From: Elusimicrobiota bacterium
Lineage (GTDB): Bacteria > Omnitrophota > Gorgyraeia > Zapsychrales > Fredricksoniimonadaceae
Direction: 5' to 3'
Assembly (NCBI GenBank): GCA_012514595.1
Contig: JAAYZZ010000015.1
Span: 1-47,071, forward strand
Length of the DNA: 47,071 bases
Shown here: piece by piece, positions 8,613 to 16,776 of the stretch
How the letters are laid out: each line of letters opens with the position of its first letter
Position numbering within the stretch: position 1 is the stretch's first letter
Position numbers and translations under genes: made by a program
Notes under the pieces: generated by a model
The model's database searches: none
What the model was told of the DNA's origin: nothing
What the model saw: the letters and a program-made list of their open reading frames with translations, nothing else

Positions 8613-9131
8613 TCACTTCTTGGATTGCTTTTTATAACTGTCGTTCAGCGTGCTAAGGATCGGCTCCGTGATATTCAGATTCTCAGCGCCATAGATCATG
8701 GTCCGGTCATTCAGGACAAAGGTCAGGCCCTCTTTCTTGGCATGATCTGAAACGGTCTTCTCGATCTCCAGAAGGATCTCCCGCACCTTCTCATCGCGCG
8801 CCTTGGTGAGGTCCGTTCTCTTGACACGGTCGAACTCGAGGATCTCGTTCTTCATCGCCTCGATCTCTTCCTCGGTCTTGGCCTTATCGGCCTCCTTGAC
8901 GACGCCGAGCTTGCTCTGCAGGTCCCGGATCTTGTCGATCTTCTGGTTGCGCTCGTCCTGGAACTTGGTGTTCTCCTCCTCAAGGACCTTTTCATAATCC
9001 TTCGTCTTTTCATACTCATCAAAAAGACGGGCGATATCGACATAGGCGATCTTCAGGTCCTGGGCCACAGCCCGGGACGCAAAAGGCACCAAGCACATCA
9101 GACCCAACACGAACAACTTGACCCACTTCAT
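8613..9131 (-). CDS. OmpH/Skp-family periplasmic chaperone
   Basis: Binds unfolded outer-membrane proteins in the periplasm and delivers them to the BAM machine. The 172-aa product has a clear signal peptide (MKWVKLFVLGLMCLVPF, cleavage near AVAQ), the OmpH start phrase KIAYVDIARLFDEYEKTK, a long charged coiled coil (about residues 45-130), and a C-terminal strand region (GLTFVLNDRTMIYG). The position between bamA and lpxD is the classic bamA-skp-lpxD order. The ATG at 9131 has an AGGAGG-like site upstream. Confidence 0.92.
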   Translation of the reverse strand: MKWVKLFVLGLMCLVPFASRAVAQDLKIAYVDIARLFDEYEKTKDYEKVLEEENTKFQDERNQKIDKIRDLQSKLGVVKEADKAKTEEEIEAMKNEILEFDRVKRTDLTKARDEKVREILLEIEKTVSDHAKKEGLTFVLNDRTMIYGAENLNITEPILSTLNDSYKKQSKK

Positions 9132-9159
9132 ACCTGACCTCCTTAGATTGAAGGGCTTC

Positions 9160-11508
9160 TTAGAAACCCCGGCTCACACTGAAATAGAACTTTCCGCTCT
9201 TCTTCGACGTCTCTCCGGGCTCCTTGTCGAGCGGGATCCCGTAATCGAGGCTCATGGGCCCGATGGGGGTCTTGATGCGCAGCCCGATCCCGTAGCCCGA
9301 ATAAAGCTTCTCGCTGAGGACATCGCCAAAATCCGCGGTCACATGCCCCGTGTCAAAGAAGGTCGCGAACTTGACGACATCGATGAGCGGGATCGTGTAC
9401 TCAACGCTGCCCACAAAAAGGCCCTCGCCTCCGATCGGATCCTTCGTGGCGGAATCATACGGCCCCACGGCCCGTTCGTCATATCCACGGATCGAGCGTC
9501 CGCCTCCGGTAAAATACCGCTCAAAGATCGGGACCTTGTTGGTGCTGCCATACTCGGACACCATCCCGAGGCGGGCGCTCATCGTCAGGACCGAACTGTA
9601 ACGGAACGGCACATAGTAGGATCCGCTGCTCTCCAGACGATAGAAATCCTTATCCCCGGCCAAAGGTCCTCCCGCCAGATCCACAGATCCGTTCAACATC
9701 CACCCCTTGGTGGGCGAAATCGTGCTGTCCCGCTTGTCCTTCGTGACAGAGACCCCCGTCGAACTGACCGTGCTCTTTCCCTTCTCGCTCAAGAGATCCG
9801 CCGAGACATTATCCTCGAAATTGCTGATGTCCGTGTTCTCGATCCGATAGTAAGTCCCGACGGACAGATACTCGTTGAGCTCCTTGCCCAGGCGCAGTTT
9901 GAGCCCGGTCCGCTTCTGATCATACGCATACCCCGTATCCTCTTCCCTCTCATACTGGGTATGATAGAGATCGAACCCTGCGGAGACAGGATGATCGAAG
10001 ACCCAGGGCTCCGTAAAGGACAAAAGCAGGCTGCTGCGGCTGGAGCCCCCCTCGGCCCGCATGCTCACGCGCTGACCACCGCCGGTAAATGTCGGCCAGT
10101 TGGTAAAATCGAAATTGCGCTGTTCCAGCTCCACGAATCCGATGAAGGAATCGATCGTGCTGTAGCCGCCGCCGAAACTGAAGGAGCCGGTCTTGGCCTC
10201 CTTCACATCGACGATCAGGTCCTTCTGCTGGGGATCGGATGTGTCCTCGATATCAAAGGCCACCTCTTCAAAATAGCCCAGATTGTTGAGACGCTCCTTG
10301 CTGCGGCGCAGCTTCACCCCGTCGAACTGCTCCCCGGGATACATCCGGATCTCCCGCCGGACAACGATATCGCGGGTCTGGGTGTTCCCCTGGATCTTCA
10401 CCTTATTAATGTAAGCGATCCCGCCTTCCTCGACATCAAAGGCCACATCCACCCGGCCTGTCTGCGGATTCAGGGAGGTCGTGTCCTCGAGACGGGCAAA
10501 AAGATATCCCTTGTCAAAATACAAGGACTTGACGTTGACGATATCGGCGGCCAGTCTTTGCTTGGAGAAGATCTTGCCGCTTTTGATATCATTCATCGCC
10601 CCGAAGATCTCCGCATCGGAAAGAACGGCGTTCCCGTCGATACGGATATCCCCGACATAGTAACGGCGCCCCTCCTCCATCGAAACATCCACGTTCACCA
10701 GCCCTCCGCGGAGCTTGTCGACCTGATAGGAGGCCCGGGCATCGAGATAACCGTTCTTCTCATAGAAGGACTGGACGCGGTCCATATCCTCGGTGAGGAC
10801 ATCCTCTTTCAGATACCCGCCGTTGAACAGCCAGGCGGAGCGGGATTTCATGGCCCGAATGACCTTGGCGTCGCGGTACGCCACATTTCCCAGGATCCGG
10901 ATCCTCTTGATGCGGACCCGCTGTCCTTCCCGAATAATAAAATGAAGGCTCGCCTTATTCGTCGCGGGGTCCACAAAGCTCTCCACGTCCACCTCGACCT
11001 GGGTGAGCCCCTTCTTCTGATACATCTCCTTGATGGTATTGATGTCCTCATTGACGGTCTTGCGGTCCAGGAATTTCCCGGCCTGGGTCGTGATCTTGGA
11101 CAGGATCACCCGCTTACTGATATGCCGCAGCTTCGAGAACGTGATCTCGTCGATGATCGGCTTCTCCTCCAAAAGGATGATGACCTTGACCCCTTCCGGC
11201 GTCTCCTCCCGGTCGACCCGGACATCCGCGAAATATCCCGTGTTGTAAAGCCGCTTGAGATCATCCGAAATAACATTCTGGCGATACTCCTGACCGACCC
11301 GTGTCTTGATCTTGGACAGGATCGTGGCAACCCCGATGCTCTTGTTGCCCTGGATATCAATAGAGCGGACGGTCCGCCCCCCCGTCTCGGAGGCCACGGC
11401 CTCAACGGCTGGCGCATCTCCGGAGTCCTGGGCCCGTACAACAGGTTGAAAACCAAGGAGAAACAAATAAAAAACGACGAGGAGGGGAAGTAAGGTTGTT
11501 TTTTTCAT
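9160..11508 (-). CDS. bamA: Outer membrane protein assembly factor BamA
   Basis: Folds and inserts beta-barrel proteins into the outer membrane. The 782-aa precursor has a signal peptide (MKKTTLLPLLVVFYLFLL, cleavage near VRAQD). Five POTRA repeats follow (about residues 45-430; the first begins RTVRSIDIQGNKSIG), then a 16-strand barrel with the (V)RGYDERAVGP loop that carries the conserved R-G-[YF], and a C-terminal phenylalanine (FSVSRGF). I choose the ATG at 11508 because it gives a proper signal peptide; the upstream GTG at 11568 would bury it. The ATG has no Shine-Dalgarno and lies 6 nt from a consensus promoter, so the mRNA may be leaderless. Confidence 0.96.
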   Translation of the reverse strand: MKKTTLLPLLVVFYLFLLGFQPVVRAQDSGDAPAVEAVASETGGRTVRSIDIQGNKSIGVATILSKIKTRVGQEYRQNVISDDLKRLYNTGYFADVRVDREETPEGVKVIILLEEKPIIDEITFSKLRHISKRVILSKITTQAGKFLDRKTVNEDINTIKEMYQKKGLTQVEVDVESFVDPATNKASLHFIIREGQRVRIKRIRILGNVAYRDAKVIRAMKSRSAWLFNGGYLKEDVLTEDMDRVQSFYEKNGYLDARASYQVDKLRGGLVNVDVSMEEGRRYYVGDIRIDGNAVLSDAEIFGAMNDIKSGKIFSKQRLAADIVNVKSLYFDKGYLFARLEDTTSLNPQTGRVDVAFDVEEGGIAYINKVKIQGNTQTRDIVVRREIRMYPGEQFDGVKLRRSKERLNNLGYFEEVAFDIEDTSDPQQKDLIVDVKEAKTGSFSFGGGYSTIDSFIGFVELEQRNFDFTNWPTFTGGGQRVSMRAEGGSSRSSLLLSFTEPWVFDHPVSAGFDLYHTQYEREEDTGYAYDQKRTGLKLRLGKELNEYLSVGTYYRIENTDISNFEDNVSADLLSEKGKSTVSSTGVSVTKDKRDSTISPTKGWMLNGSVDLAGGPLAGDKDFYRLESSGSYYVPFRYSSVLTMSARLGMVSEYGSTNKVPIFERYFTGGGRSIRGYDERAVGPYDSATKDPIGGEGLFVGSVEYTIPLIDVVKFATFFDTGHVTADFGDVLSEKLYSGYGIGLRIKTPIGPMSLDYGIPLDKEPGETSKKSGKFYFSVSRGF

Positions 11509-11514
11509 GGGCTG

Positions 11515-11543
11515 ATTATACTTTCGTGGTAGAGGGCTGTCAA
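11515..11543 (-). promoter_or_regulatory. Consensus sigma-70 promoter of bamA (TTGACA-N17-TATAAT)
   Basis: On the minus strand TTGACA (11543-11538) is followed by exactly 17 bp and TATAAT (11520-11515), a perfect match to the housekeeping consensus in both hexamers and spacing. Only six bases separate TATAAT from the bamA ATG, so the predicted start of transcription coincides with the start codon. It lies just beyond the dnaB stop and would drive bamA-ompH-lpxD-lpxC/fabZ-lpxA-lpxI. Confidence 0.88.
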
Positions 11544-11564
11544 AAGATAAACCCGGTTTCCTGA

Positions 11565-12914
11565 TCACTCCGCCGCAGTTTCCTGATGAACAAGGTCCAG
11601 ATTCTCGAAACGCACGAACTCCTTGAAGAAGCGGAGCTTGACCGTACCTGTCGGGCCGTTGCGCTGTTTGGCGACGATGAGCTCCGCGATTCCAAGGTTT
11701 TCGGGTTTGGGCTCATAGTATTCCTCGCGCATGAGAAGGATCACCACATCCGCATCCTGCTCAATGGCCCCGGACTCGCGCAGGTCCGAAAGCTGGGGCC
11801 TGCGGTCCGTCCGGCTCTCGACGGCGCGGGACAACTGGCTGAGGGCCACAATAGGAACGCTCAACTCCCGCGCCAGGGCCTTGAGGGAGCGGGAGATCTC
11901 GGAGATCTCCTGCTGGCGGTTCTCACTGCGAACACTTCCGCGCATCAGCTGGAGATAATCCACGACGATCAGCCGGATATCCTCGGAGGCCTTGAGCCGC
12001 CGGGCCTTTGCCCGAAGCTCCAGGGGGGAAATGGCCGGCGTGTCGTCCACGAAGAATTTGATCTTCGACAATTTGTCCGCAGCACGGGTGAGCAAGGGCC
12101 AGTCAGGCGCCGCCAGCATCCCGGTGCGGACCTTGGAGGCGTCGACCCGGGCCTGACTGCAGAGCATCCTCATGACGACCTGTTCCTTGGACATCTCGAG
12201 ACTGAAGAACGCCACTCCCATCCCCCGTTCGATCGAGGCATGCTCGGCGATGGAGGCGGCCAAGGCGCTCTTTCCCATCGACGGACGAGCGGCCACGATG
12301 ATGAGATCCGAATTCTGGAGCCCCGATGTCATTTTGTCGAATTCATAGAACCCTGTCGGGACCCCGGTGACCGTGTCCTTGCGTTGATAGAGAAGGTCGA
12401 TCTTGTCGATGGTGTCCTTGACGATCTTCTTGACGGGCACGGCCTCCTGTTTCTGGCGGGAGGTCGCGATCTCGAAAATGAGGCGTTCGGCCTCATCGAC
12501 GAGCTCGTCGACATCGGACTGGACGTCATAGCTTTTGGAGGCGATATCCGTCGCGGTCCGGATGAGACGGCGCTTGATCCCCTTCTCCTTGACGATATCC
12601 GCGTAATGCAGGACGTTCGCCGAGGTCGGGACCTGGTCCGCGATCCGGGCCAGATAGGCGGCGCCGCCCACCGCATCCATCCCCCCCTCAGAGCGGAGAT
12701 GGTCGGTGAGCGTCACCAGATCGACATTCTTGTTGCTGGAATAGAGGCCGACAATGGACTGGTAGATCTTCTGATGGACCGGATCATAGAAATAAGACGC
12801 GTCCAGGCGTTCGATGACGATGCCGATGGCCTCATCATCGATGAGCATGGCGCCCAGGACCGCCCTCTCCGCCTCAAGGTTCTGGGGCGGGACTCTTATT
12901 TCTTCGTGACCCAT
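11565..12914 (-). CDS. dnaB: Replicative DNA helicase DnaB
   Basis: Hexameric 5'-3' helicase of the replication fork. The 449-aa protein has the N-terminal primase-interacting domain (VPPQNLEAERAVLGAML) and a RecA-like motor with Walker A ARPSMGKSA (about residues 209-217). Other motifs are GVAFFSLEMSKEQV (H1a), IRLIVVDYLQLM (Walker B) and SQLSRAVESRTDRRPQLSDL, with a C-terminal arginine-finger region. Length is standard and there is no intein insertion. Its start overlaps the rplI end by 19 bp; rplI-dnaB adjacency is a widely conserved pair. Confidence 0.97.
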   Translation of the reverse strand: MGHEEIRVPPQNLEAERAVLGAMLIDDEAIGIVIERLDASYFYDPVHQKIYQSIVGLYSSNKNVDLVTLTDHLRSEGGMDAVGGAAYLARIADQVPTSANVLHYADIVKEKGIKRRLIRTATDIASKSYDVQSDVDELVDEAERLIFEIATSRQKQEAVPVKKIVKDTIDKIDLLYQRKDTVTGVPTGFYEFDKMTSGLQNSDLIIVAARPSMGKSALAASIAEHASIERGMGVAFFSLEMSKEQVVMRMLCSQARVDASKVRTGMLAAPDWPLLTRAADKLSKIKFFVDDTPAISPLELRAKARRLKASEDIRLIVVDYLQLMRGSVRSENRQQEISEISRSLKALARELSVPIVALSQLSRAVESRTDRRPQLSDLRESGAIEQDADVVILLMREEYYEPKPENLGIAELIVAKQRNGPTGTVKLRFFKEFVRFENLDLVHQETAAE

Positions 12915-13339
12915 AACCGGAACTTTCCGACGACGTCCGGGTGAAGTTGAATGCCGACATCAAAGATCCCGAGCTCCTCGATCGGCTTCTCGAGAACCAG
13001 GTCCTTCCGCTCGAAATGATGGCCTTCCAGCTCGAGGGCCTTGAGGATCTCGCTCTCGGAGACCGCACCGTAAAGCTTCTCCTGATCGTTCACCTCGACG
13101 GTTACCGTGCAGGAGACCTTGGCCAGTTTCTCGGCGATGGCCTCGGCGGCCGCGCGCTTCTCGGCCTCGGCGGCCGCACGCTTTGCCTTGAGGGCCTCGA
13201 TCCTTTTCTTGTTGGCATCCGTGGCGGCCATGGCCAGCTGACGGGGGATCAGATAATTCCGCGCGAATCCGTCCTTGACCTTGACGATATCGCCGGTATG
13301 CCCGAGATCGTTCACATCCTGAGAGAGTATGACTTCCAT
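12896..13339 (-). CDS. rplI: 50S ribosomal protein bL9
   Basis: Binds 23S rRNA near the L1 stalk. The 147-aa sequence has the N-domain signature EVILSQDVNDLGHTGDIV, VKDGFARNYLIP with the conserved G-x-x-RN-[YF]-L-x-P, a long alanine/lysine/glutamate-rich connecting helix (about residues 45-78), and the C-domain around KLYGAVSESEILKAL. ATG at 13339, 3 bp after rpsR. Confidence 0.96.
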   Translation of the reverse strand: MEVILSQDVNDLGHTGDIVKVKDGFARNYLIPRQLAMAATDANKKRIEALKAKRAAAEAEKRAAAEAIAEKLAKVSCTVTVEVNDQEKLYGAVSESEILKALELEGHHFERKDLVLEKPIEELGIFDVGIQLHPDVVGKFRLWVTKK

Positions 13340-13342
13340 CGT

Positions 13343-13627
13343 TTACTTCCTTTTTGCAGAGCCAGACGGTAACAGCCCCAGATAACGGGCCCTCTTGACA
13401 GCCTCAGCGATCTTTCGCTGCTGCTTGGCGCTCACCCCTGTCAGACGACGGGGAAGCATCTTGCCGCGATCGCTCAGGCACTTCTTGAGCGTCACGATAT
13501 CCTTGTAATCGATCACATCCGGCAACTCGACCGCCGCGCGGACGATGCGCGGAGCCCGACGGGGTCTCATCCCCTTCTTGCCTTTCTTTGCCTTCTCTTT
13601 CGAAAAACGACCGCCTGTTCTTTCCAA
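13343..13627 (-). CDS. rpsR: 30S ribosomal protein bS18
   Basis: Small-subunit protein that pairs with bS6 on the 30S platform. The 94-aa sequence has DYKDIVTLKKCLSDRGKMLPRRLTGVS in overlapping pieces and the tail KQQRKIAEAVKRARYLGLLP, diagnostic of S18. An N-terminal basic extension (RTGGRFSKEKAKKGKKG) precedes the core. The start is a TTG at 13627, placed by an AAAGGAGG ribosome binding site five bases upstream; the next in-frame ATG would remove the extension. The order rpsF-ssb-rpsR-rplI is conserved in many bacteria. Confidence 0.94.
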   Translation of the reverse strand: MERTGGRFSKEKAKKGKKGMRPRRAPRIVRAAVELPDVIDYKDIVTLKKCLSDRGKMLPRRLTGVSAKQQRKIAEAVKRARYLGLLPSGSAKRK

Positions 13628-13654
13628 TGGATCCTCCTTTGAAGATCATCTTAA

Positions 13655-13674
13655 GGACGCGAACTTCCGCGTCC
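13655..13674 (-). other. Hairpin between ssb and rpsR
   Basis: Perfect inverted repeat GGACGCG / CGCGTCC with a six-base loop in the 53-bp gap after the ssb stop. It is followed by TTAAG, not a U-run, so it is unlikely to be an intrinsic terminator. It could be an mRNA processing or stability element. Function not known. Confidence 0.45.
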
Positions 13675-13680
13675 GATGTT

Positions 13681-14127
13681 TTACTCTTCCCAACTGATAT
13701 CTTCAGGGCGTACCGTCTCGGCGGCCTGCGCCTCGACCGGCTGATCGCCTCCCCCTTCATCCGCGCCGGGAGCCCCGCCCGGACGTCCCTGGCCCTGCCC
13801 CTGTCCCAGGAACTGGATCCGCTCGGCCCGGACATCAATAACGCTGCGCTTCTGCCCGTCCGGGGTCTCCCAGGATCGGGACTGGAGCATCCCCTCGACA
13901 AAAACCGGGCGCCCTTTATGCAGGTACTGGTTGCAGGCCTCGGCCTGCTTGTCCCAGGCGGTCACGGTGACAAAACACGTGTCTTCCTTAAGTTCTCCGG
14001 ACCTGTCCTTGAACTTGCGATTCACGGCCAGGCGAAAGTTGGCGACCGCCGTCCCGTTCGGCGTATAACGCAGCTCCGGGTCCTTGGTCAGGTTCCCGAT
14101 CAACAGCACCTTGTTCAGACTCGCCAT
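13681..14127 (-). CDS. ssb: Single-stranded DNA-binding protein
   Basis: Protects single-stranded DNA and recruits repair and replication partners. The 148-aa protein has the OB fold from MASLNKVLLIGNLTKDPELR through FRLAVNRKFKDRSG, WDKQAEACNQYLHKGRPVFVEG and QKRSVIDVRAERIQFLG (residues 1-105). A glycine/glutamine/proline linker and an acidic end follow. The tail ends EDISWEE instead of the usual D-D-D-I-P-F. ATG at 14127 with GGAGGGG upstream. Confidence 0.95.
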   Translation of the reverse strand: MASLNKVLLIGNLTKDPELRYTPNGTAVANFRLAVNRKFKDRSGELKEDTCFVTVTAWDKQAEACNQYLHKGRPVFVEGMLQSRSWETPDGQKRSVIDVRAERIQFLGQGQGQGRPGGAPGADEGGGDQPVEAQAAETVRPEDISWEE

Positions 14128-14164
14128 GGTCCCCTCCCTGAAAAATATCCTCTCGTCCGACGCC

Positions 14165-14470
14165 TTAAGCCGCGGCCTTCTCCGGCTGGACCGCCACGAT
14201 CAGAAACCGCAGGATCCGCTCATTGATCAAAAGCTCCTTACGGAACCGGGCCACCTCAAGCTCAGGGATCTCGGCATCCATCTTGTAATAGGTGCCCTCC
14301 CATGCCTTCTTGAGGGGGAATGCCATGCGCTGACGGTCGATCCAGATATCGCACGCGAGCACCTGTCCTCCCACCTTCGCGGTCAGGTCTGTCACCTGCT
14401 TGGCCACTTCGGCCTTCTCCCCGTCGGAAGAGCGGGCATCCACGATGAAGATCACCTCGTATTTACTCAT
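14165..14470 (-). CDS. rpsF: 30S ribosomal protein bS6
   Basis: Small-subunit protein, partner of bS18. The 101-aa sequence begins MSKYEVIFIVDARSSDGEK and has IDRQRMAFPLKKAWEGTYY and the family end ELLINERILRFLIVAV. It starts inside the end of pth (8-bp overlap) and is followed after 37 bp by ssb. Confidence 0.95.
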   Translation of the reverse strand: MSKYEVIFIVDARSSDGEKAEVAKQVTDLTAKVGGQVLACDIWIDRQRMAFPLKKAWEGTYYKMDAEIPELEVARFRKELLINERILRFLIVAVQPEKAAA

Positions 14471-15059
14471 GTCCCTTTTTTCCCTTTCTTTGATTGAACA
14501 CCGTCATGGCGCGGGATTCCTCTCCCTGCAGCCACATCCGACAACACTCTGCCGCACGATCGATCGCGTCCGAGACCGCCCCGGCCTCTTCCCGCGCAAA
14601 AGCGGACAACACATAATCCGCCTGGACGTCGGGAACGGGGGGCTCTCCGACCCCGATCCGGACCCTCGGGAACGCCGAGGTCCCCAGACTTTCGATGATC
14701 GATCTCAATCCGTTATGCCCGCCCGCGGACCCTTCCGGCCGGAACCGGACCTGACCCACGTCGAGATGGATATCATCGCAAACCGTCAAGATCGAGGACG
14801 GCTCCACACTCGATGTCCTGACCAACTTTCCCAGCGTATTCCCCGAAAGGTTCATGAAGGTCTGCGGCTTGACGAGAAGACACCGCACATCCCCTTCAAC
14901 CATCTCGGCGGTCATGGCCTCAAGGCGCGAGGCGCGCTCCCAACGAACACCCCACGAGGCCGCAAGGGCATCCGCGACCATGAACCCGACATTATGCCGG
15001 GTCTTCGCATATCTCGCGCCCGGATTTCCGAGACCCACAATGACCTTTTGAACGGCCAA
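14463..15059 (-). CDS. pth: Peptidyl-tRNA hydrolase
   Basis: Hydrolyses peptidyl-tRNA released by stalled ribosomes. The 198-aa protein has VGLGNPGARYAKTRHNVGFM with the catalytic histidine (TRHNVGF), LVKPQTFMNLSG, VCDDIHLDVGQVRFR with the catalytic aspartate, and SAGGHNGLRSI. The start is a TTG at 15059 with GGAGAGG seven bases upstream; no ATG exists before the core fold. It sits in an rplY-pth-rpsF arrangement shared by many bacteria. Confidence 0.95.
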   Translation of the reverse strand: MAVQKVIVGLGNPGARYAKTRHNVGFMVADALAASWGVRWERASRLEAMTAEMVEGDVRCLLVKPQTFMNLSGNTLGKLVRTSSVEPSSILTVCDDIHLDVGQVRFRPEGSAGGHNGLRSIIESLGTSAFPRVRIGVGEPPVPDVQADYVLSAFAREEAGAVSDAIDRAAECCRMWLQGEESRAMTVFNQRKGKKGHE

Positions 15060-15086
15060 TCTGCCTCTCCCCGGATAATGCAGACC

Positions 15087-15809
15087 TTATTTCTTCGCTC
15101 CGCCCTCGGGCTTCGCACCAGCCGCAGGCTTGGCCCCTGCCGCGGGTTTCGCCCCTTCGGCTTTTTCGTCCTTCGGCTTCTCCTTGATGACCTCAGGCTC
15201 GGCCTTGGCCTCACCCTCGGCGGCGGGTGCCGCCTCTTCCGCGGCAGCGAACGAAATGGTCACAACGACCGCGTCGGGATCCGCCTCTGTCTTGACCCCC
15301 GCCGGAAGGACCAGGTCCTTGACATGGATCGCATGATGCAGGTCGAGGTTCGTGACGTCCACAGCAATATGCTGCGGGATGTCCTTCGGCAAACACAGGA
15401 CGTGGATCTCACGCAGGGCGATCTCCATGGTAGCGCCCGGTTTCTTGAGACCGACCGCCTCACCCTTGATCGCGATCGGCACCGGCACCTCGATCTCCTC
15501 GTCCATCGAGACCCGGAGAAAATCCACATGCTGAATGGTGTCCTTCACGGGATGATACTGGATCTCCTTGAGGAGCGCGACAAAAGTCCCGCCCTCGGCA
15601 CCCCCCTTGACGCTGATGTTGAAGAGCACGCTCTCCCCCTCATGCGCCCGGACGATGCGCTCCAGGTCCTTGCGCAGGACCTGCACGCTCACCGACGGAT
15701 CCTGGCCTCCGTAGACAACGGCGGGAATGAATCCGCCCTCCCGGACATCGCGAGCCCCTGCGGTGCCCGTCTTACCACGCGTTTGAACTTCTAACTGGAT
15801 CTGTTCCAT
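15087..15809 (-). CDS. rplY: 50S ribosomal protein bL25/general stress protein Ctc, long form
   Basis: Binds 5S rRNA. The 240-aa protein has the N-terminal L25 domain (QLEVQTRGKTGTAGARDVRE, IPAVVYGG) and the TL5/CTC C-terminal beta domain (about residues 95-190, PVPIAIKGEAVGLKKPGATM, IPQHIAVDVTNLDLHHAIHV). A low-complexity tail after about residue 190 is rich in Ala, Glu, Lys and Pro, with the repeated unit GAKPAA. Such tails are common in this family and vary between species. ATG at 15809 with TAGGAG upstream. Confidence 0.95.
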   Translation of the reverse strand: MEQIQLEVQTRGKTGTAGARDVREGGFIPAVVYGGQDPSVSVQVLRKDLERIVRAHEGESVLFNISVKGGAEGGTFVALLKEIQYHPVKDTIQHVDFLRVSMDEEIEVPVPIAIKGEAVGLKKPGATMEIALREIHVLCLPKDIPQHIAVDVTNLDLHHAIHVKDLVLPAGVKTEADPDAVVVTISFAAAEEAAPAAEGEAKAEPEVIKEKPKDEKAEGAKPAAGAKPAAGAKPEGGAKK

Positions 15810-15828
15810 ATGCTCCTACCACCTTCTC

Positions 15829-16776
15829 TTACCGGTTGACGTCGAACAGACAACTGATCGACTGTTCATTATGAATGCGCTTGATCGCCTCCGCGAGAAG
15901 CGGAGCGACCGTCAGCTGCTTGATCCTCGAGATCTTTTTGCTCTTGGGGAGAGGGATGCTGTCGGTGATCACGATCTCCTCCAGGTCCTTATTCGCCTGG
16001 ATCTTCTCGATCGCGTTCCCCGAAAGGACCCCGTGACTGACCGCGGCGTAGACCTTCTCCACCCCCATCTCCTTGATGGCCTTGATCGCCTCCATCATGG
16101 AACCGCCGGTCGCGATCATGTCATCCACAAGGATCGCGGTCTTGCCCTTGACCTTCCCGAGGATGTTCATGACCTCGGTCTCTTCAGGCGACATGCGGCG
16201 CTTGTCGATGATGGCGAGCCCCGCCCCCAACCTCTTGGCATAGGCACGGGCCATGCGGATCCCGCCGATGTCCGGAGAGACCACGACAAGGTTCTTCATG
16301 CCCATGTTCTCAAAATATTCGCAAAGCGTGTTGATCGCATAAAGATGATCCACGGGGATGTCGAAGAAACCCTGGATCTGACTCGCGTGAAGGTCCATGG
16401 CCAGGACCCGGTCAACACCGGCTGCGGTCATGAGATTGGCGACAAGTTTCGCCGTGATCGGCACGCGCGGCTGGTCCTTGCGGTCCTGCCGGGCGTATCC
16501 GTAGAACGGCAGAACGGCCGTGATCCGGGCGGCCGAGGCGCGCTTGGCGGCATCGATGAGGACCAGAAGTTCCATGAGATTATCATTCGTGGGCGAACAG
16601 GTGGGCTGGACGATAAAGACATCTTTCCCGCGAACGTTCGAAATGATCTGAACGCGGATCTCTCCCTCGCTGAAACGTCCGCAGAGGACATCGGCGAGCG
16701 GAATATCCAGGCACCGGGCGATCTTCTCCGCCAGGTCCCTGTTCGCATTCCCCGAAATAACGCAGATCTCACCCAT
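15829..16776 (-). CDS. prs: Ribose-phosphate pyrophosphokinase
   Basis: Makes PRPP from ribose 5-phosphate and ATP for nucleotide, histidine and tryptophan synthesis. The 315-aa sequence has the class I landmarks FSEGEIRVQI, VFIVQPTCSPTNDNLMELL, FYGYARQDRK, the PRPP-binding LVDDMIATGGSM and VAPLLAEAIKRIHNEQS at the end. Its ATG overlaps the glmU stop by 8 bp, giving a glmU-prs-rplY-pth order that is conserved in many bacteria. Confidence 0.97.
   Translation of the reverse strand: MGEICVISGNANRDLAEKIARCLDIPLADVLCGRFSEGEIRVQIISNVRGKDVFIVQPTCSPTNDNLMELLVLIDAAKRASAARITAVLPFYGYARQDRKDQPRVPITAKLVANLMTAAGVDRVLAMDLHASQIQGFFDIPVDHLYAINTLCEYFENMGMKNLVVVSPDIGGIRMARAYAKRLGAGLAIIDKRRMSPEETEVMNILGKVKGKTAILVDDMIATGGSMMEAIKAIKEMGVEKVYAAVSHGVLSGNAIEKIQANKDLEEIVITDSIPLPKSKKISRIKQLTVAPLLAEAIKRIHNEQSISCLFDVNR

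Noticed and set aside
9118..11493. 791-codon plus-strand frame opposite bamA
   Set aside because: Antisense shadow of bamA; no domain, no ribosome binding site and repetitive D/I/L composition.
11509..11568. GTG start at 11568 for BamA
   Set aside because: It would bury the signal peptide behind 20 residues and lies across the promoter.
13655..13674. ssb-rpsR hairpin as the bS6:bS18 autoregulatory RNA
   Set aside because: The known element lies in the leader before rpsF and has a bulged CCG; this one lies after ssb and is a plain stem.
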